Of a stretch of DNA of 64,000 bases, positions 24,003-32,478 are shown in pieces. Origin of the DNA: Curtobacterium sp. MR_MD2014 (GTDB lineage: Bacteria > Actinomycetota > Actinomycetes > Actinomycetales > Microbacteriaceae); NCBI RefSeq assembly GCF_000772085.1, contig NZ_CP009755.1, positions 1,488,001 to 1,552,000 of the forward strand, given 5' to 3'. A program made the position numbers and the translations under genes. Positions within the stretch are counted from its first letter, which is position 1. Every line of letters starts with the position of its first letter. The notes under the pieces were generated by a model, which worked only from the letters and a program-made list of their open reading frames with translations, did no database searches and was not told where the DNA came from.

Positions 24003-25313
24003 TCAGGGGACGTAGCCGACGCACAGCACGGTGACGTCGTCGGGGTGCTCGTCGGCGTGCGCGAGCTCGGCGATGCCGTCGACGACCTGCTGCGGGTGGT
24101 CCCGCTCCGCCACCCACGCCTCGAAGCGGTCGAGCGAGTCGAGGTCGCCGCCGAACAGGTCGAGCACGCCGTCGCTCACGGCCACGATGACGTCGCCGGG
24201 CTCGAGGGAGGTGTCCTCGGCGGTCCAGCTCGTGCCGACACCGATCGGCAGGTGCGCCGACCGCAGCGGGCGGACGGTGCCGTCGGCGCTCCGAAGCACC
24301 GTCAGCCCGTGCCCGGCGTCCACCCACCGGGCGTGCCCGTCACGGTCGACCCGCACGTGGAAGCACGTCGTGAACTGTCCGCTGGTCAGGTCGGACGTCC
24401 CGGTCGCGAGCCCGGTCGCGGCGCGGCGGACGGCGACCGCGGGGTCGGACTCGTCGACGGTGCTGCGGATGAGCGAGCGCACGGCGGCGGCGATCATGCC
24501 GGCGCCGACGCCCTTGCCCATCACGTCGCCGAGGGTGAAGGCGGCGCCGTCGGGGGTGGGGAACCAGTCGTAGAAGTCGCCGCCGACCGTCCGCGCGGGG
24601 ATGCACACGCCCACCGCGCGGAGCTCCCCGGGCAGCCCCGCGGCGGTCGTCGGCAGGAGCGACTGCTGCACGAGGGCCGCGCGGTCGATCTCGCCCTCGG
24701 CCACCCGACGCCGGCGCTGCACCGCGGCGAGCTGGAGGCCGGCCTGCCGCGCGAGCTCGTTCGTCACGGCAGCCGTCGCCCCGAACACGAACACGACGAT
24801 GAACAGCCGCACGAGCTCGCTCGGCCGCGGTTCGGTCGGGGAGATCGCGTAGGACAGCAGCAGCGTGCCGGTCGTGCCGAGCACCGGCCACACCACGTGC
24901 CGTCGCCCGGGGTTCGCGGCGACCCACACCACGGGCAGCACCACGATCGCGGTGAAGACCGAGGCGGCGTCGCCGGTGCCGAAGCGCAGGAAGCCGACCG
25001 CGAAGAAGTCGATCGCGGGGACGAGCAGCTCGACCCGCATCGCCGCGGACGAGCGCACGGCCACGGCGGCGAAGACCAGGCCGAGGAGGGCGATCGCGAC
25101 CCCGCTCCACATCAGCGGGGCGTCGGTGACCTCGAGCCACGGGGAGAAGGTGCTCCCCACGGCAGCCCCGACGATCAGCGCGGCGATGATGGTCTGCTTC
25201 GCCAGCGGAGCCCACGACGTCCGGAGGCCGCCGAGCACGATCGGACCGGTGTCGTCGCGCACGCTGATCGTCCACGTCGGCGTCGACGAGGGGCGGTCCG
25301 CGGTGCTCGTCAC
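24003..25313 (-). CDS. Membrane-bound PP2C/SpoIIE-type serine phosphatase
   Basis: 436 residues. Five or six membrane helices fill residues 35-185; a helical linker (QLAAVQRRRRVAEGEIDRAALVQQSLLP) leads to a SpoIIE/RsbU-like phosphatase domain from about 210 to the end, with GGDFYDWFPTPDGAAFTLGDVMGKG as the metal-binding motif and DVIVAVSDGVLD near the C-terminus. Such enzymes dephosphorylate STAS anti-anti-sigma factors; the RsbV-like protein encoded at 42783 is a possible substrate (inference). GTG 25313 was taken as start. Confidence 0.9.
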   Translation of the reverse strand: MTSTADRPSSTPTWTISVRDDTGPIVLGGLRTSWAPLAKQTIIAALIVGAAVGSTFSPWLEVTDAPLMWSGVAIALLGLVFAAVAVRSSAAMRVELLVPAIDFFAVGFLRFGTGDAASVFTAIVVLPVVWVAANPGRRHVVWPVLGTTGTLLLSYAISPTEPRPSELVRLFIVVFVFGATAAVTNELARQAGLQLAAVQRRRRVAEGEIDRAALVQQSLLPTTAAGLPGELRAVGVCIPARTVGGDFYDWFPTPDGAAFTLGDVMGKGVGAGMIAAAVRSLIRSTVDESDPAVAVRRAATGLATGTSDLTSGQFTTCFHVRVDRDGHARWVDAGHGLTVLRSADGTVRPLRSAHLPIGVGTSWTAEDTSLEPGDVIVAVSDGVLDLFGGDLDSLDRFEAWVAERDHPQQVVDGIAELAHADEHPDDVTVLCVGYVP

Positions 25314-25451
25314 GCGGTCGAGTCAACCCGGACGGGGTGTTCCGGGCAACCCCACTCCGAGGGCCGGGCGTGTTGAGCCGCGCTCACGCGACGCGGCTCA
25401 CACGACGATCGGTCGACGCGCCCGCGCTCGCGCGTCGGTCGACCGCCGGTC

Positions 25452-25715
25452 TCAGAGGCCGAGACGGAAGGCGAGGGGGACGAGCAGCCCGGCGACCCAG
25501 ACGAGCACCATCACCAGCGCGCCCGCGGCGAGCCACCGCCGACGACGGCGGAGCCTCGGGCTGCGGTCCTCGCCCCACATCTGCGCGCGGACCAGCGTCC
25601 GGTTCGCCTGCTCGACGACGCGGCGGACCTCGGGGTCCTCGAGCGGGAGCGCCCCGGACCGGGCGTGCTCGGCGATCGCCGTCGCCTCCTCGACCGTCAG
25701 CTCGTCCTTCGGCAT
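25452..25715 (-). CDS. Small single-TM protein
   Basis: 87 residues: an acidic helical N-terminus (LTVEEATAIAEHARSGALP), a middle with RVVEQANRTLVRAQMWGED, then Arg-rich RLRRRRRW before a C-terminal membrane helix (about 64-85). GACGAT lies 6 bases before ATG 25715. It faces the cytoplasm if the positive-inside rule holds. Function unknown. Confidence 0.7.
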   Translation of the reverse strand: MPKDELTVEEATAIAEHARSGALPLEDPEVRRVVEQANRTLVRAQMWGEDRSPRLRRRRRWLAAGALVMVLVWVAGLLVPLAFRLGL

Positions 25716-25813
25716 GCGCCCATCGTCGCACCCCCGGGCACGTCCGGGAAGCCGTGGGGCGACCGCACCCGGCCTGGGCGTCGTCGCAGCCGGTCGCGGG
25801 TAGCAACGAGGTC

Positions 25814-26776
25814 ATGACCAAACGGTTCCGCGGGAAGATCGTCGTCGTCACCGGAGCATCGAGCGGCATCGGGAGGGCCGCGGCGCACGAGTTCGCCCGA
25901 CAGGGGGCCACCCTCGTGCTCGCCGCTCGCAGCCACGACAGCCTCGAGGCCGCCGCGGCCGAGTGCCGGTCACTCGGCGCCGAGGCGGTCGCGATCCCGA
26001 CCGACGTCGCCGACGAGCACGCCGTGCGCGACCTCGTCGCCACCACCACCGCACGGTTCGGCCGGATCGACGTCTTCGTCGGCAACGCGGCGCTCTTCGT
26101 CTACGGGCTCTTCGAGCAGACCCCGACGAAGGCGTTCAAGCGCGTCGTCGACACGAACCTGTACGGGCACCTCCACGCGATCTCCGCGCTGCTGCCGCAC
26201 TGGAAGCAGCGCGGCACGGGGACGTACGTGCTCGTCGGGTCGATCCAGTCGCTGCTCTCCGCGCCGTACCAGTCGGCGTACGTGACGAGCAAGCACGCCG
26301 CACTCGGTCTGGTCGACGTCCTCGGCGACGAGTACGCGGGCACCGGGATCCGGTTCACCGCCCTGCTCCCCTCGACGATCGACACCCCGATCTACCAGAA
26401 CGGGGCGAACTACACCGGCAAGACCTCGCACCCCCTGCCGCCCACGGTGTCGGTCGAGCGCGCCGGTCGGGCCGTCGTCCGCGCCGCGTTGCACCCGAAG
26501 CGCTACCGCTTCGTCGGGCGGATCCAGGCGTCGCTCGTGCCGCTGCAGTACGTGTTCCCGGGACTGTTCCACAAGATCACCAAGCCGATGGTGGAGACGT
26601 TCGCGCTCCGGGGCAAGGGCGTGCCGAGCGACGGCAACCTGTACGAGCCCGCCGACGCCCACAACGCCACCGACGGCGGCTGGGTGGCGAAGCGCCGCCG
26701 CGTGACGCGTCCGCTCGTCTGGGCGGGCATCGCCGCGGTGGTCGGCACGGTCCTGCTCGGCCGCCCACGTCGCTAG
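25814..26776 (+). CDS. SDR-family oxidoreductase with C-terminal membrane helix
   Basis: 320 residues. The Rossmann motif TGASSGIGRAAAHEF and catalytic YVTSKHA (Tyr and Lys) are clear. The C-terminal 90 residues extend beyond a standard SDR and finish with a hydrophobic helix (PLVWAGIAAVVGTVLLG), so the enzyme is probably membrane-attached. ATG 25814 begins at the conserved fold. The substrate is unknown. A perfect-arm hairpin repeat follows 12 bases after the stop. Confidence 0.88.
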   Translation: MTKRFRGKIVVVTGASSGIGRAAAHEFARQGATLVLAARSHDSLEAAAAECRSLGAEAVAIPTDVADEHAVRDLVATTTARFGRIDVFVGNAALFVYGLFEQTPTKAFKRVVDTNLYGHLHAISALLPHWKQRGTGTYVLVGSIQSLLSAPYQSAYVTSKHAALGLVDVLGDEYAGTGIRFTALLPSTIDTPIYQNGANYTGKTSHPLPPTVSVERAGRAVVRAALHPKRYRFVGRIQASLVPLQYVFPGLFHKITKPMVETFALRGKGVPSDGNLYEPADAHNATDGGWVAKRRRVTRPLVWAGIAAVVGTVLLGRPRR

Positions 26777-26788
26777 CGGGACCGGAGC

Positions 26789-26832
26789 CGGACGGGAGGC
26801 GCGTGGCGGTCCGGCCGCGCGCCTCCCGTCCG
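26789..26832. repeat. Dispersed hairpin repeat between SDR and RT genes
   Basis: Arms of 17 bases (CGGACGGGAGGCGCGTG) with one mismatch and a 10-base loop. It fills most of the 82-base gap between the SDR stop and the reverse transcriptase start. A terminator for the SDR gene is the simplest reading. Confidence 0.75.
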
Positions 26833-26846
26833 TCGGTCGCACACCG

Positions 26847-26852
26847 TAGGGT
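26847..26852 (+). promoter_or_regulatory. -10 box of the reverse transcriptase gene
   Basis: TAGGGT followed by 6 bases and then GTG at 26859. The same TANNNT-N6/7-start layout recurs at about twenty genes in the window and suggests a leaderless transcript. Confidence 0.55.
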
Positions 26853-26858
26853 GACCGC

Positions 26859-28343
26859 GTGGAGTTCCCGGGGGAGGCGGCCGACGCGCGCGACGCGTCG
26901 ACCTCTCCGGGGTCACCCCGGGGCACGCAGGACCAGCAGGACGACACGCCCCGAGCGGGACGGCGCGCTCCGCGCGCGACGCCGCACGGAGGCACCGACG
27001 GGTCCTCCGGGAACCCCACGCCCCTCGAGGTCGTGGCGACGGCGCTCGCCGACGCCTTCCTCACCGCCGACTCGTGGGCCGTCGACGACCTGACCGCCGC
27101 CGGCTACGCCGTGGTCGGCGTCGACCGCGCCTACGTGGGACGAGCCGTCGGGGCGGCGCTCGACACCTACCCGCGACCGCCCGTCGACGCACCCCGCCAG
27201 CTCGCCCGGGTGCTCGCCGCGGCGCCCCGGCTCGCCGCCCTGCACCGCTCCCGCGAGGCCCGGCGTCCGGTCCGCGTGCTCGCCCGTCCGGTCACCGCCG
27301 TCCGCGCACGCCCCGCAACCGAGAGCCCGCTGCTCGTCGACACGCTCCCGGAGCTCGCCCGGGCGCTCGACGTCACCGTCGGTCGGCTGCTCTGGCTCGC
27401 CGACACCCGGGCGTGGAACCGGCACGCCCCGGCGGGCAGTCCGCTCCACCACGTCCGGCACGAGTGGGTGGTCCGGCCCGGACGGGTACCGCGCCTGCTC
27501 GAGAAGCCGATGGACCTGCTCCGCCGGACGCAGCGCACCGTCCTGGACGGCCTGCTGGTCCGGCTCCCGGTGCACGACGCCGCCCACGGGTTCGTGGCGG
27601 GACGGAGCGTCGTCACCGGCGCCGCGGTGCACACCGGGCAGCACGTCGTGCTCAGCGCCGACCTGACCACGTTCTTCGCCAGCGTCACCGCCCCGACGGT
27701 CTACGGCGTGTTCCGGTCCGCCGGCTACGCGGAACCGCTCGCGCACGTCCTGACCGGGCTCTGCACCCACCGGGTCCCGCCCCACGTCCTCACCGCGATG
27801 CCCGCCGGCGGGAGTCCCGAGGAACGAGCCGCGCTGCGCGAGGCCCTCGCCGTCGCCCACCTGCCACAGGGCGCGCCCTCGTCGCCGGCCCTCGCCAACA
27901 CGGCGCTGCGGCACCTCGACGCCCGCCTCGCCGGCTGGGCGGGAGCGACCGGTGCCCGGTACACCCGTTACGCCGACGACCTGACCTTCAGCGGCGACCA
28001 CCGGTTGGCCGCCCGACCCGACGCCTTCCTGCGCGGCGTCGAGCGGATCGTGACCGAGCAGGGGTACCGGCTCAACCCCCGCAAGAGCCGGGTCCGGAGG
28101 CGGGGGAGCCGGCAGTCGGTCACGGGGGTCGTCGTCAACGAGCGGCCGTCGCCCGGTCGCCGTGAGGTCGACCGGCTGCACGCCGTCCTGCACAACTGCG
28201 TCGTCCACGGCCCGGCATCGCAGGACCGCGCCGGGCACCCCGACCTCCGCGCGCACCTGCTCGGCCGGATCGGCTGGGTCGAGCAGGTGCACCCCGGTCG
28301 CGCGCGGCGACTGCGCGAGGAGTTCGCCCGCATCCGGTGGTGA
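26859..28343 (+). CDS. Retron-type reverse transcriptase
   Basis: 494 residues. The first about 55 are disordered; a helical N-terminal domain (about 55-150, ALADAFLTADSWAVDDLTAAG) follows, then the RT core: LPELARALDVTVGRLLWLAD, WVVRPGRVPRLLEKP, HGFVAGRSVVTGAAVH (243-258), Asp268 of motif A (LSADLTTFF), LPQGAPSSP (335-343), the YADD active site (371-374) and a VTG after GYRLNPRKSR (421-423). GAAVH sits where retron RTs have NAxxH, and VTG is a retron hallmark. Length and N-terminal domain recall the 485-residue Mx162 retron RT. No msr-msd is evident directly upstream. Start GTG 26859 is backed by TAGGGT. Confidence 0.9.
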   Translation: MEFPGEAADARDASTSPGSPRGTQDQQDDTPRAGRRAPRATPHGGTDGSSGNPTPLEVVATALADAFLTADSWAVDDLTAAGYAVVGVDRAYVGRAVGAALDTYPRPPVDAPRQLARVLAAAPRLAALHRSREARRPVRVLARPVTAVRARPATESPLLVDTLPELARALDVTVGRLLWLADTRAWNRHAPAGSPLHHVRHEWVVRPGRVPRLLEKPMDLLRRTQRTVLDGLLVRLPVHDAAHGFVAGRSVVTGAAVHTGQHVVLSADLTTFFASVTAPTVYGVFRSAGYAEPLAHVLTGLCTHRVPPHVLTAMPAGGSPEERAALREALAVAHLPQGAPSSPALANTALRHLDARLAGWAGATGARYTRYADDLTFSGDHRLAARPDAFLRGVERIVTEQGYRLNPRKSRVRRRGSRQSVTGVVVNERPSPGRREVDRLHAVLHNCVVHGPASQDRAGHPDLRAHLLGRIGWVEQVHPGRARRLREEFARIRW

Positions 28344-28360
28344 CCCGTCCGCACGCTCCG

Positions 28361-28409
28361 CCGTCCGCCGTCCGCCGTCCGCCGTCCGCCGTCCGCCCTC
28401 GGCCGTCCG
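28361..28409 (+). repeat. Tandem CCGTCCG heptamer repeat after the RT gene
   Basis: Five perfect CCGTCCG units (28361-28395), a diverged unit and a further CCGTCCG. CGGACGG shortly downstream (about 28419) could pair with any of them. It starts 18 bases after the RT stop codon. Confidence 0.7.
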
Positions 28410-28492
28410 GAGGTGCACGGACGGCGACTCCGACACCGTGACACGCTGTCCGGGAAGCGCACACCGGCCGCCGGTCCTGAGACCATGCGATC

Positions 28493-29461
28493 GTGACTGG
28501 GCAGGCACGAGGGACGGAGCACCCCACGTTCCGACGCTTCCGCGTGGAGGCGGTCAGCGAGCACCGGGGTGACGAACTCGACGAGATCTACGGGACCGCC
28601 GGCGGGATCGACAGCGCGCTCGACACCTTCCGCTACCTCGGCGCGGGCGACGCCGAGGTCTCGGTCCGCCGGGCCGAGGTCCAGGGCACGCGGGCCGGCG
28701 TCATGCAGCCGCGCGACGAGCACATCGTCTTCTGGATCGGGGACGGCAGTGCGACCATCGAGGACCTCGACGGCGGCGACCCGCTCGCCGTGCAGCCGGG
28801 TGCACCGGTCCTGCTCACCGCCTCGCGTCGCTACGCCTTCACGGCGGACGTCCGCACGATCACGATGGTCCACCTGTCGGACCGCGTGCTCCGTCGCGCG
28901 CTCGTGCGCAGGGGACACCTGCCGACCGGGCCGGTGGTCCTCGCGCCTGAGTCCCCGGACGAGTCCGCGCGGCGGGCCCTGCGTGCCGTGATCCGTGCGC
29001 ACGGTGGACCGGTCATGGACGCCGCGCTCGCCGACGCCGTCCGACAGACGATCAACGCGGAGATCGCCGACGCCGTCGTGGCGGCCTTCCCGGTCCTGCC
29101 GGCCGTCGCGCCGACCGGCCGTGGCTCCGCCGCGCGCGCAGCGGAGTGGATCCGCGCGCACGCCGACCAGCCGGTCACGCTCCGGGACATCGCGGACGCC
29201 GTCGGGATCAGCGAGCGGGGACTGCAGAACGCGATGCACCGTCGGTTCGGGGAGTCGCCGATGGCCAGGCTCCGGGCGGAGCGGCTCGACGGTGCCCGAC
29301 GGGAGCTCGAGACGTCCGGCGGGGACCTCCTGGTGGCCGACGTCGCGCGCCGGTGGCAGTGGGCGCACCTCGGTCGGTTCGCCGCCGCGTACGCCGACCG
29401 CTTCGGCGAGCACCCGAGCGACACCCTGCACCGCAGCCGGCGGGACGACGGGTTCCGCTGA
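28493..29461 (+). CDS. AraC-family regulator, copy B
   Basis: 322 residues. The C-terminal 100 residues hold two helix-turn-helix units (QPVTLRDIADAVGISERGLQ and LLVADVARRWQWAHLGRFAAAYADRFGEHP). The N-terminal sensor domain differs clearly from copies A and D. GTG 28493 has GACCAT 6 bases upstream. It lies between the RT and DUF4287 genes on the same strand but with its own promoter-like sequence, so a link to the RT is unproven. Confidence 0.88.
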   Translation: MTGQARGTEHPTFRRFRVEAVSEHRGDELDEIYGTAGGIDSALDTFRYLGAGDAEVSVRRAEVQGTRAGVMQPRDEHIVFWIGDGSATIEDLDGGDPLAVQPGAPVLLTASRRYAFTADVRTITMVHLSDRVLRRALVRRGHLPTGPVVLAPESPDESARRALRAVIRAHGGPVMDAALADAVRQTINAEIADAVVAAFPVLPAVAPTGRGSAARAAEWIRAHADQPVTLRDIADAVGISERGLQNAMHRRFGESPMARLRAERLDGARRELETSGGDLLVADVARRWQWAHLGRFAAAYADRFGEHPSDTLHRSRRDDGFR

Positions 29462-29519
29462 GGCCACGGCGGCGGCGCCGGCGTCCGCACGTCCTGCGAC
29501 CACGGCTACCCTGGCGGCC

Positions 29520-29771
29520 ATGACGACACGCCGCGTGACCGCTCCGGAGCCGCCGGAGGACGGGTCGAAGCCGAAGGGCCCCGCCTCGTACTTCCCGAGC
29601 ATCGAGCGGACCTACGGGCGCCCCGTGCAGGACTGGCTCGACCTGGTCGCCGAGCAGCTGGACGGGCACCGGCACGCGGAGGTGGTGGCCTGGCTGAAGG
29701 ACGAGCACGGGTTCGGCCACGGGCACGCGAACGCGGTCGTCGGGTACGTCCGGAACGCGCTCGACGGCTGA
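29520..29771 (+). CDS. DUF4287 protein
   Basis: 83 residues. The core TYGRPVQDWLDLVAEQL and LKDEHGFGHGHANAVVGYV is the DUF4287 signature, a small helical family of unknown role. The N-terminus is Pro/Gly/Lys-rich. TACCCT 7 bases before ATG 29520 suggests a leaderless start. Confidence 0.85.
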   Translation: MTTRRVTAPEPPEDGSKPKGPASYFPSIERTYGRPVQDWLDLVAEQLDGHRHAEVVAWLKDEHGFGHGHANAVVGYVRNALDG

Positions 29772-29834
29772 CCAGGCCCGGGCGCCCGACGGCTCGCCAG
29801 TCGCGGTGTCGGAGGTGCTCCCTACGGTGACGGC

Positions 29835-30845
29835 GTGGTCGAACCGGTGGACGCGTGGTGGCGACGGCGACAGTGGTCGCGGGGCACCGCCGTACCGTAC
29901 GCCGTCGGCGAGTTCCGCTCGGCGTGGGCGTCGTACCCCGTGCTCGTGCGGCAGTACCACCCGGAGTGGAACCACGGCGTGGTGCTCACGCAGGTGCCGC
30001 CCGCGGCCGAGGTCCTGCTGACGTGGGAGTGCGACGTCGGTCACGTCTTCGTCGCAACGCCCGCCGAGCAGCGGTCGCGACCCGGGCGGGAGCGCCGACG
30101 GTCCGTCTGGTGCCCCGAGTGCCACCTGCAGGCGGCACCGCAGCGGTGGCCGGTGCTCCCCGAGGACTGGCCGGCAGCGGTCCCGCCGCCGCAGCGGGCG
30201 GAGCGGGTCAGCGGCCGCCGGACGCTCCCGTCGGCTCCGGGGCGAGGCCCGGTCCCCGGCGTGGGCCGGGTGCCGACCGGTGCGGTGGCGTCGTCCCGAT
30301 CGGGGGCTCGTGCTGCGGGACGGTCGGGCGCACGCTCGACACGGGCGAGCGGTGCACGGTCGTCGCAGCCGGTCCCGCGGTCGATCTGCCCGAAGACCCC
30401 GAGGGTCCCGTCGGGCGACTCCTTCACGAGCGTGTGCGCCCCCGCGCCGGCGTCGGCGGTCGAGGCCGACCTGCGGCAGGCGCTGCGCGACCAGTTCGCC
30501 TTCACGTTCGACCACACGGCCATCCGGCTCGACCGCCCGTTCTTCGACCACGTCGAGGCCTGGCCGGACATCGTGCTCCCGGAGCTGCGCGTCGCGATCG
30601 AGTACGACAGCACGGGCCGACACGGGCTCGAGCACGTCGGACCCCGGCAGGAGACCGACCGGCGGAAGGACCGTGCCGTCCGCGCCGTCGGGTGGGAGGT
30701 CGTACGGATCCGCACCGGCCGCCTGCCGGCGCTCGGTCCGTACGACCTCGAGGTGTCCGGCATCTCCGGGCGCACGATCGAGCGGCTCGTCGACACCCTG
30801 CGGGACCTCCGCGGAGCGCTCTTCGTCGACGCCTACGCGCGCTGA
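29835..30845 (+). CDS. Zinc-ribbon plus PD-(D/E)XK-like nuclease
   Basis: 336 residues in two parts joined by a long Ser/Arg/Pro-rich linker (about 115-205). The N-terminal part is a DUF4379-type zinc ribbon: WECDVGHVF ... WCPECHLQ. The C-terminal part has features of restriction-endonuclease-fold (DUF559/Vsr-like) proteins: WPDIVLPELRVAIEYD with acidic residues, then ETDRRKDRAVRAVGWEVVRIR. It probably cuts or nicks DNA; specificity is unknown. GTG 29835 has TACGGT 6 bases upstream. The end overlaps the convergent AraC gene by 13 bases. Proximity to the RT gene is notable but not proof of a system. Confidence 0.75.
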   Translation: MVEPVDAWWRRRQWSRGTAVPYAVGEFRSAWASYPVLVRQYHPEWNHGVVLTQVPPAAEVLLTWECDVGHVFVATPAEQRSRPGRERRRSVWCPECHLQAAPQRWPVLPEDWPAAVPPPQRAERVSGRRTLPSAPGRGPVPGVGRVPTGAVASSRSGARAAGRSGARSTRASGARSSQPVPRSICPKTPRVPSGDSFTSVCAPAPASAVEADLRQALRDQFAFTFDHTAIRLDRPFFDHVEAWPDIVLPELRVAIEYDSTGRHGLEHVGPRQETDRRKDRAVRAVGWEVVRIRTGRLPALGPYDLEVSGISGRTIERLVDTLRDLRGALFVDAYAR

Positions 30846-31801
30846 CGGCCGGATCGGCGCAGGGTCTGACGCGGGTACTCGCCGTGGCGCTGCTGGTAGG
30901 TCGCGGAGAAGCGGCCCGCGTGGGCGAACCCCCACTCGCGCGCGACCTCGGCGATGTTCGTCGTCGCCGGGTCGCCGGCGAGCAGCGCCTCGCGCACGCG
31001 GTCGAGCCGGACCTGTCGGATGTACGCGTTCGGCGAGAGCTCGAAGGTCCGCTGGAACGCCGTCTGGAGGGCGCGGAGACTGAGTGACGCGACCCGCGCC
31101 AGGTCGGTGCTCGTGATCGGCAGGTGCGCGTGCTCGTGGACGTACTCGACGGCTCGTCGGACGTGCGCGTTGCGGGGGAGCAGCAGCTCGTCCGGCAGCG
31201 AGGCGTCGACGATCGGGTACAGCTCCAGCAGTGCCAGCGCCCCGAGCCGACCCATCTCGGCCTGCAGCAGCGGGGAGGCACGGCGGTCGAGGACGGTGTG
31301 CGAGATGAGCTGGACGCTGCTCCGCCAGACGCGCATCGCCCGCTCGTCCGGTCGGACGGTGTGGTCGAGCACGAGCTGCCCGGGCGCGGTCCCGCGTTCA
31401 CCGGCGACCTCCTCGAGGGCGCTCCGGTTGACCTGGACGATGCGCTGGTCGTAGTCGTCGTACGAGAACGCGGCGCCCTGCTGCGGCCAGAGCTGCGGTC
31501 GACCGGGCTCCATCACGATCCGGGCGTCTCCCGACCCGATCGCAGCGGTGCCGCGGGTCGTCCACTGCACCACGAAGTCGTCGGACGGCGTCATGACGCC
31601 CTCGAGGTGGCCGTCGAAGCGGATCGACCGCAGCGACATCGCGGCGTCCCCCACCGCCGAGTAGCGGAACGCGAACGGCTGTCCGGTCGCGTCGGCGCTC
31701 CACTCGTTCCCCGCGTAGGCGGTCGCGAGGAAGTCGCGGGCTTCGTCGAGGTCGGAGCTCTGGGTCTCGACGTCGATGCGTGGCGGCGTGATCGGGTTCA
31801 T
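30833..31801 (-). CDS. AraC-family regulator, copy C
   Basis: 322 residues. The N-terminal domain shares the FRYSAVGDAAMSLRSIRFDGHLEG pattern with copies A and D; the C-terminal double helix-turn-helix is LPITSTDLARVASLSLRALQTAFQRTFELSP and NIAEVAREWGFAHAGRFSATYQQRHGEYP. Divergent from the small membrane protein gene at 32043, with 241 bases between them, where it may bind (inference). Confidence 0.9.
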   Translation of the reverse strand: MNPITPPRIDVETQSSDLDEARDFLATAYAGNEWSADATGQPFAFRYSAVGDAAMSLRSIRFDGHLEGVMTPSDDFVVQWTTRGTAAIGSGDARIVMEPGRPQLWPQQGAAFSYDDYDQRIVQVNRSALEEVAGERGTAPGQLVLDHTVRPDERAMRVWRSSVQLISHTVLDRRASPLLQAEMGRLGALALLELYPIVDASLPDELLLPRNAHVRRAVEYVHEHAHLPITSTDLARVASLSLRALQTAFQRTFELSPNAYIRQVRLDRVREALLAGDPATTNIAEVAREWGFAHAGRFSATYQQRHGEYPRQTLRRSGRQRA

Positions 31802-32042
31802 GGGTCCCGTGCATTCTGTCCGCCGGACGCGGCGCTGTCCGGACACCGGTGTCCCCGGTCCGGGGGTGGACGACGTGGTCCGCACAGCAGGGATGTCCGG
31901 AGATCGTCGGACGAGGACTGCCGGACGTCCGTCTTTCGTCGTCGTCGCCCGGTCGGCGTCCGCCCGGCGCCGCGGTCTCCTAGCGTCCTCGGTGGACGGG
32001 TGCCGGATCGGCCGGCCCCCCGGAGACCCGAGGACGACGACC

Positions 32043-32240
32043 GTGACCATCATCGCCACCGACCTGGACACCGGACCCACCACCGCCCGCGCCGCCGGGA
32101 TCGGTCGCACGACCCCGCGGTTCGCCGAGGTGGTGGAGGCCCGCCGACAGCGTGGCCTCCAGATCGCCGCGGTGTCGACCGGTCTGCTCTCGGTGACCGT
32201 CGCCGCGTCCGCAGCGATCCTGCTGGGACTGTCCGCATGA
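32043..32240 (+). CDS. 65-residue single-TM protein, F(S/A)EV.EA family copy 2
   Basis: GTG start with the product MTIIATDLDTG..., then RFAEVVEARRQRGLQ and a C-terminal membrane helix (AAVSTGLLSVTVAASAAILL). It aligns with the 49-residue protein at 5009-5158 over the FxEV motif and the helix. It overlaps the next small gene in an ATGA junction, as its paralog overlaps its own partner. A GGAG ribosome site stands about 20 bases upstream. Confidence 0.65.
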   Translation: MTIIATDLDTGPTTARAAGIGRTTPRFAEVVEARRQRGLQIAAVSTGLLSVTVAASAAILLGLSA

Positions 32241-32440
32241 GCATCCCGCGCAACGAACTCGGCATCCGCGGGTCGCGGCTCTCCCGCGGGACCCGCGCGC
32301 TGCCCGGGGCGGACCACTCGGTCGCCGACACCGTGCTGCCGGTCCGACGGTCGGCCGCCGCCGACGCACCGACGCAGCCGATCGACATGCGAGCCCTGCT
32401 CGCCGAGGCCCTCGACGCCGCTCGCGTGTCGGGCCAGTAG
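32237..32440 (+). CDS. 67-residue hypothetical protein
   Basis: ATG 32237 overlaps the preceding stop (ATGA). The product is soluble and Arg/Ala-rich (SIPRNELGIRGSRLSRGTRA ... IDMRALLAEALDAARVSG) with a helical C-terminus. No family recognised. Coupling to the small membrane protein suggests they work together. A TetR gene follows after 38 bases. Confidence 0.6.
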   Translation: MSIPRNELGIRGSRLSRGTRALPGADHSVADTVLPVRRSAAADAPTQPIDMRALLAEALDAARVSGQ

Positions 32441-32478
32441 GCTCGCGCCACCCGCGGTCCCGACCCTGCAGAAGGCAC

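Noticed and set aside
26777..26858. msr-msd RNA of the retron RT in the gap before the gene
   Set aside because: Only 82 bases remain and most are taken by the dispersed hairpin also found at unrelated genes, so the hairpin is not retron-specific.
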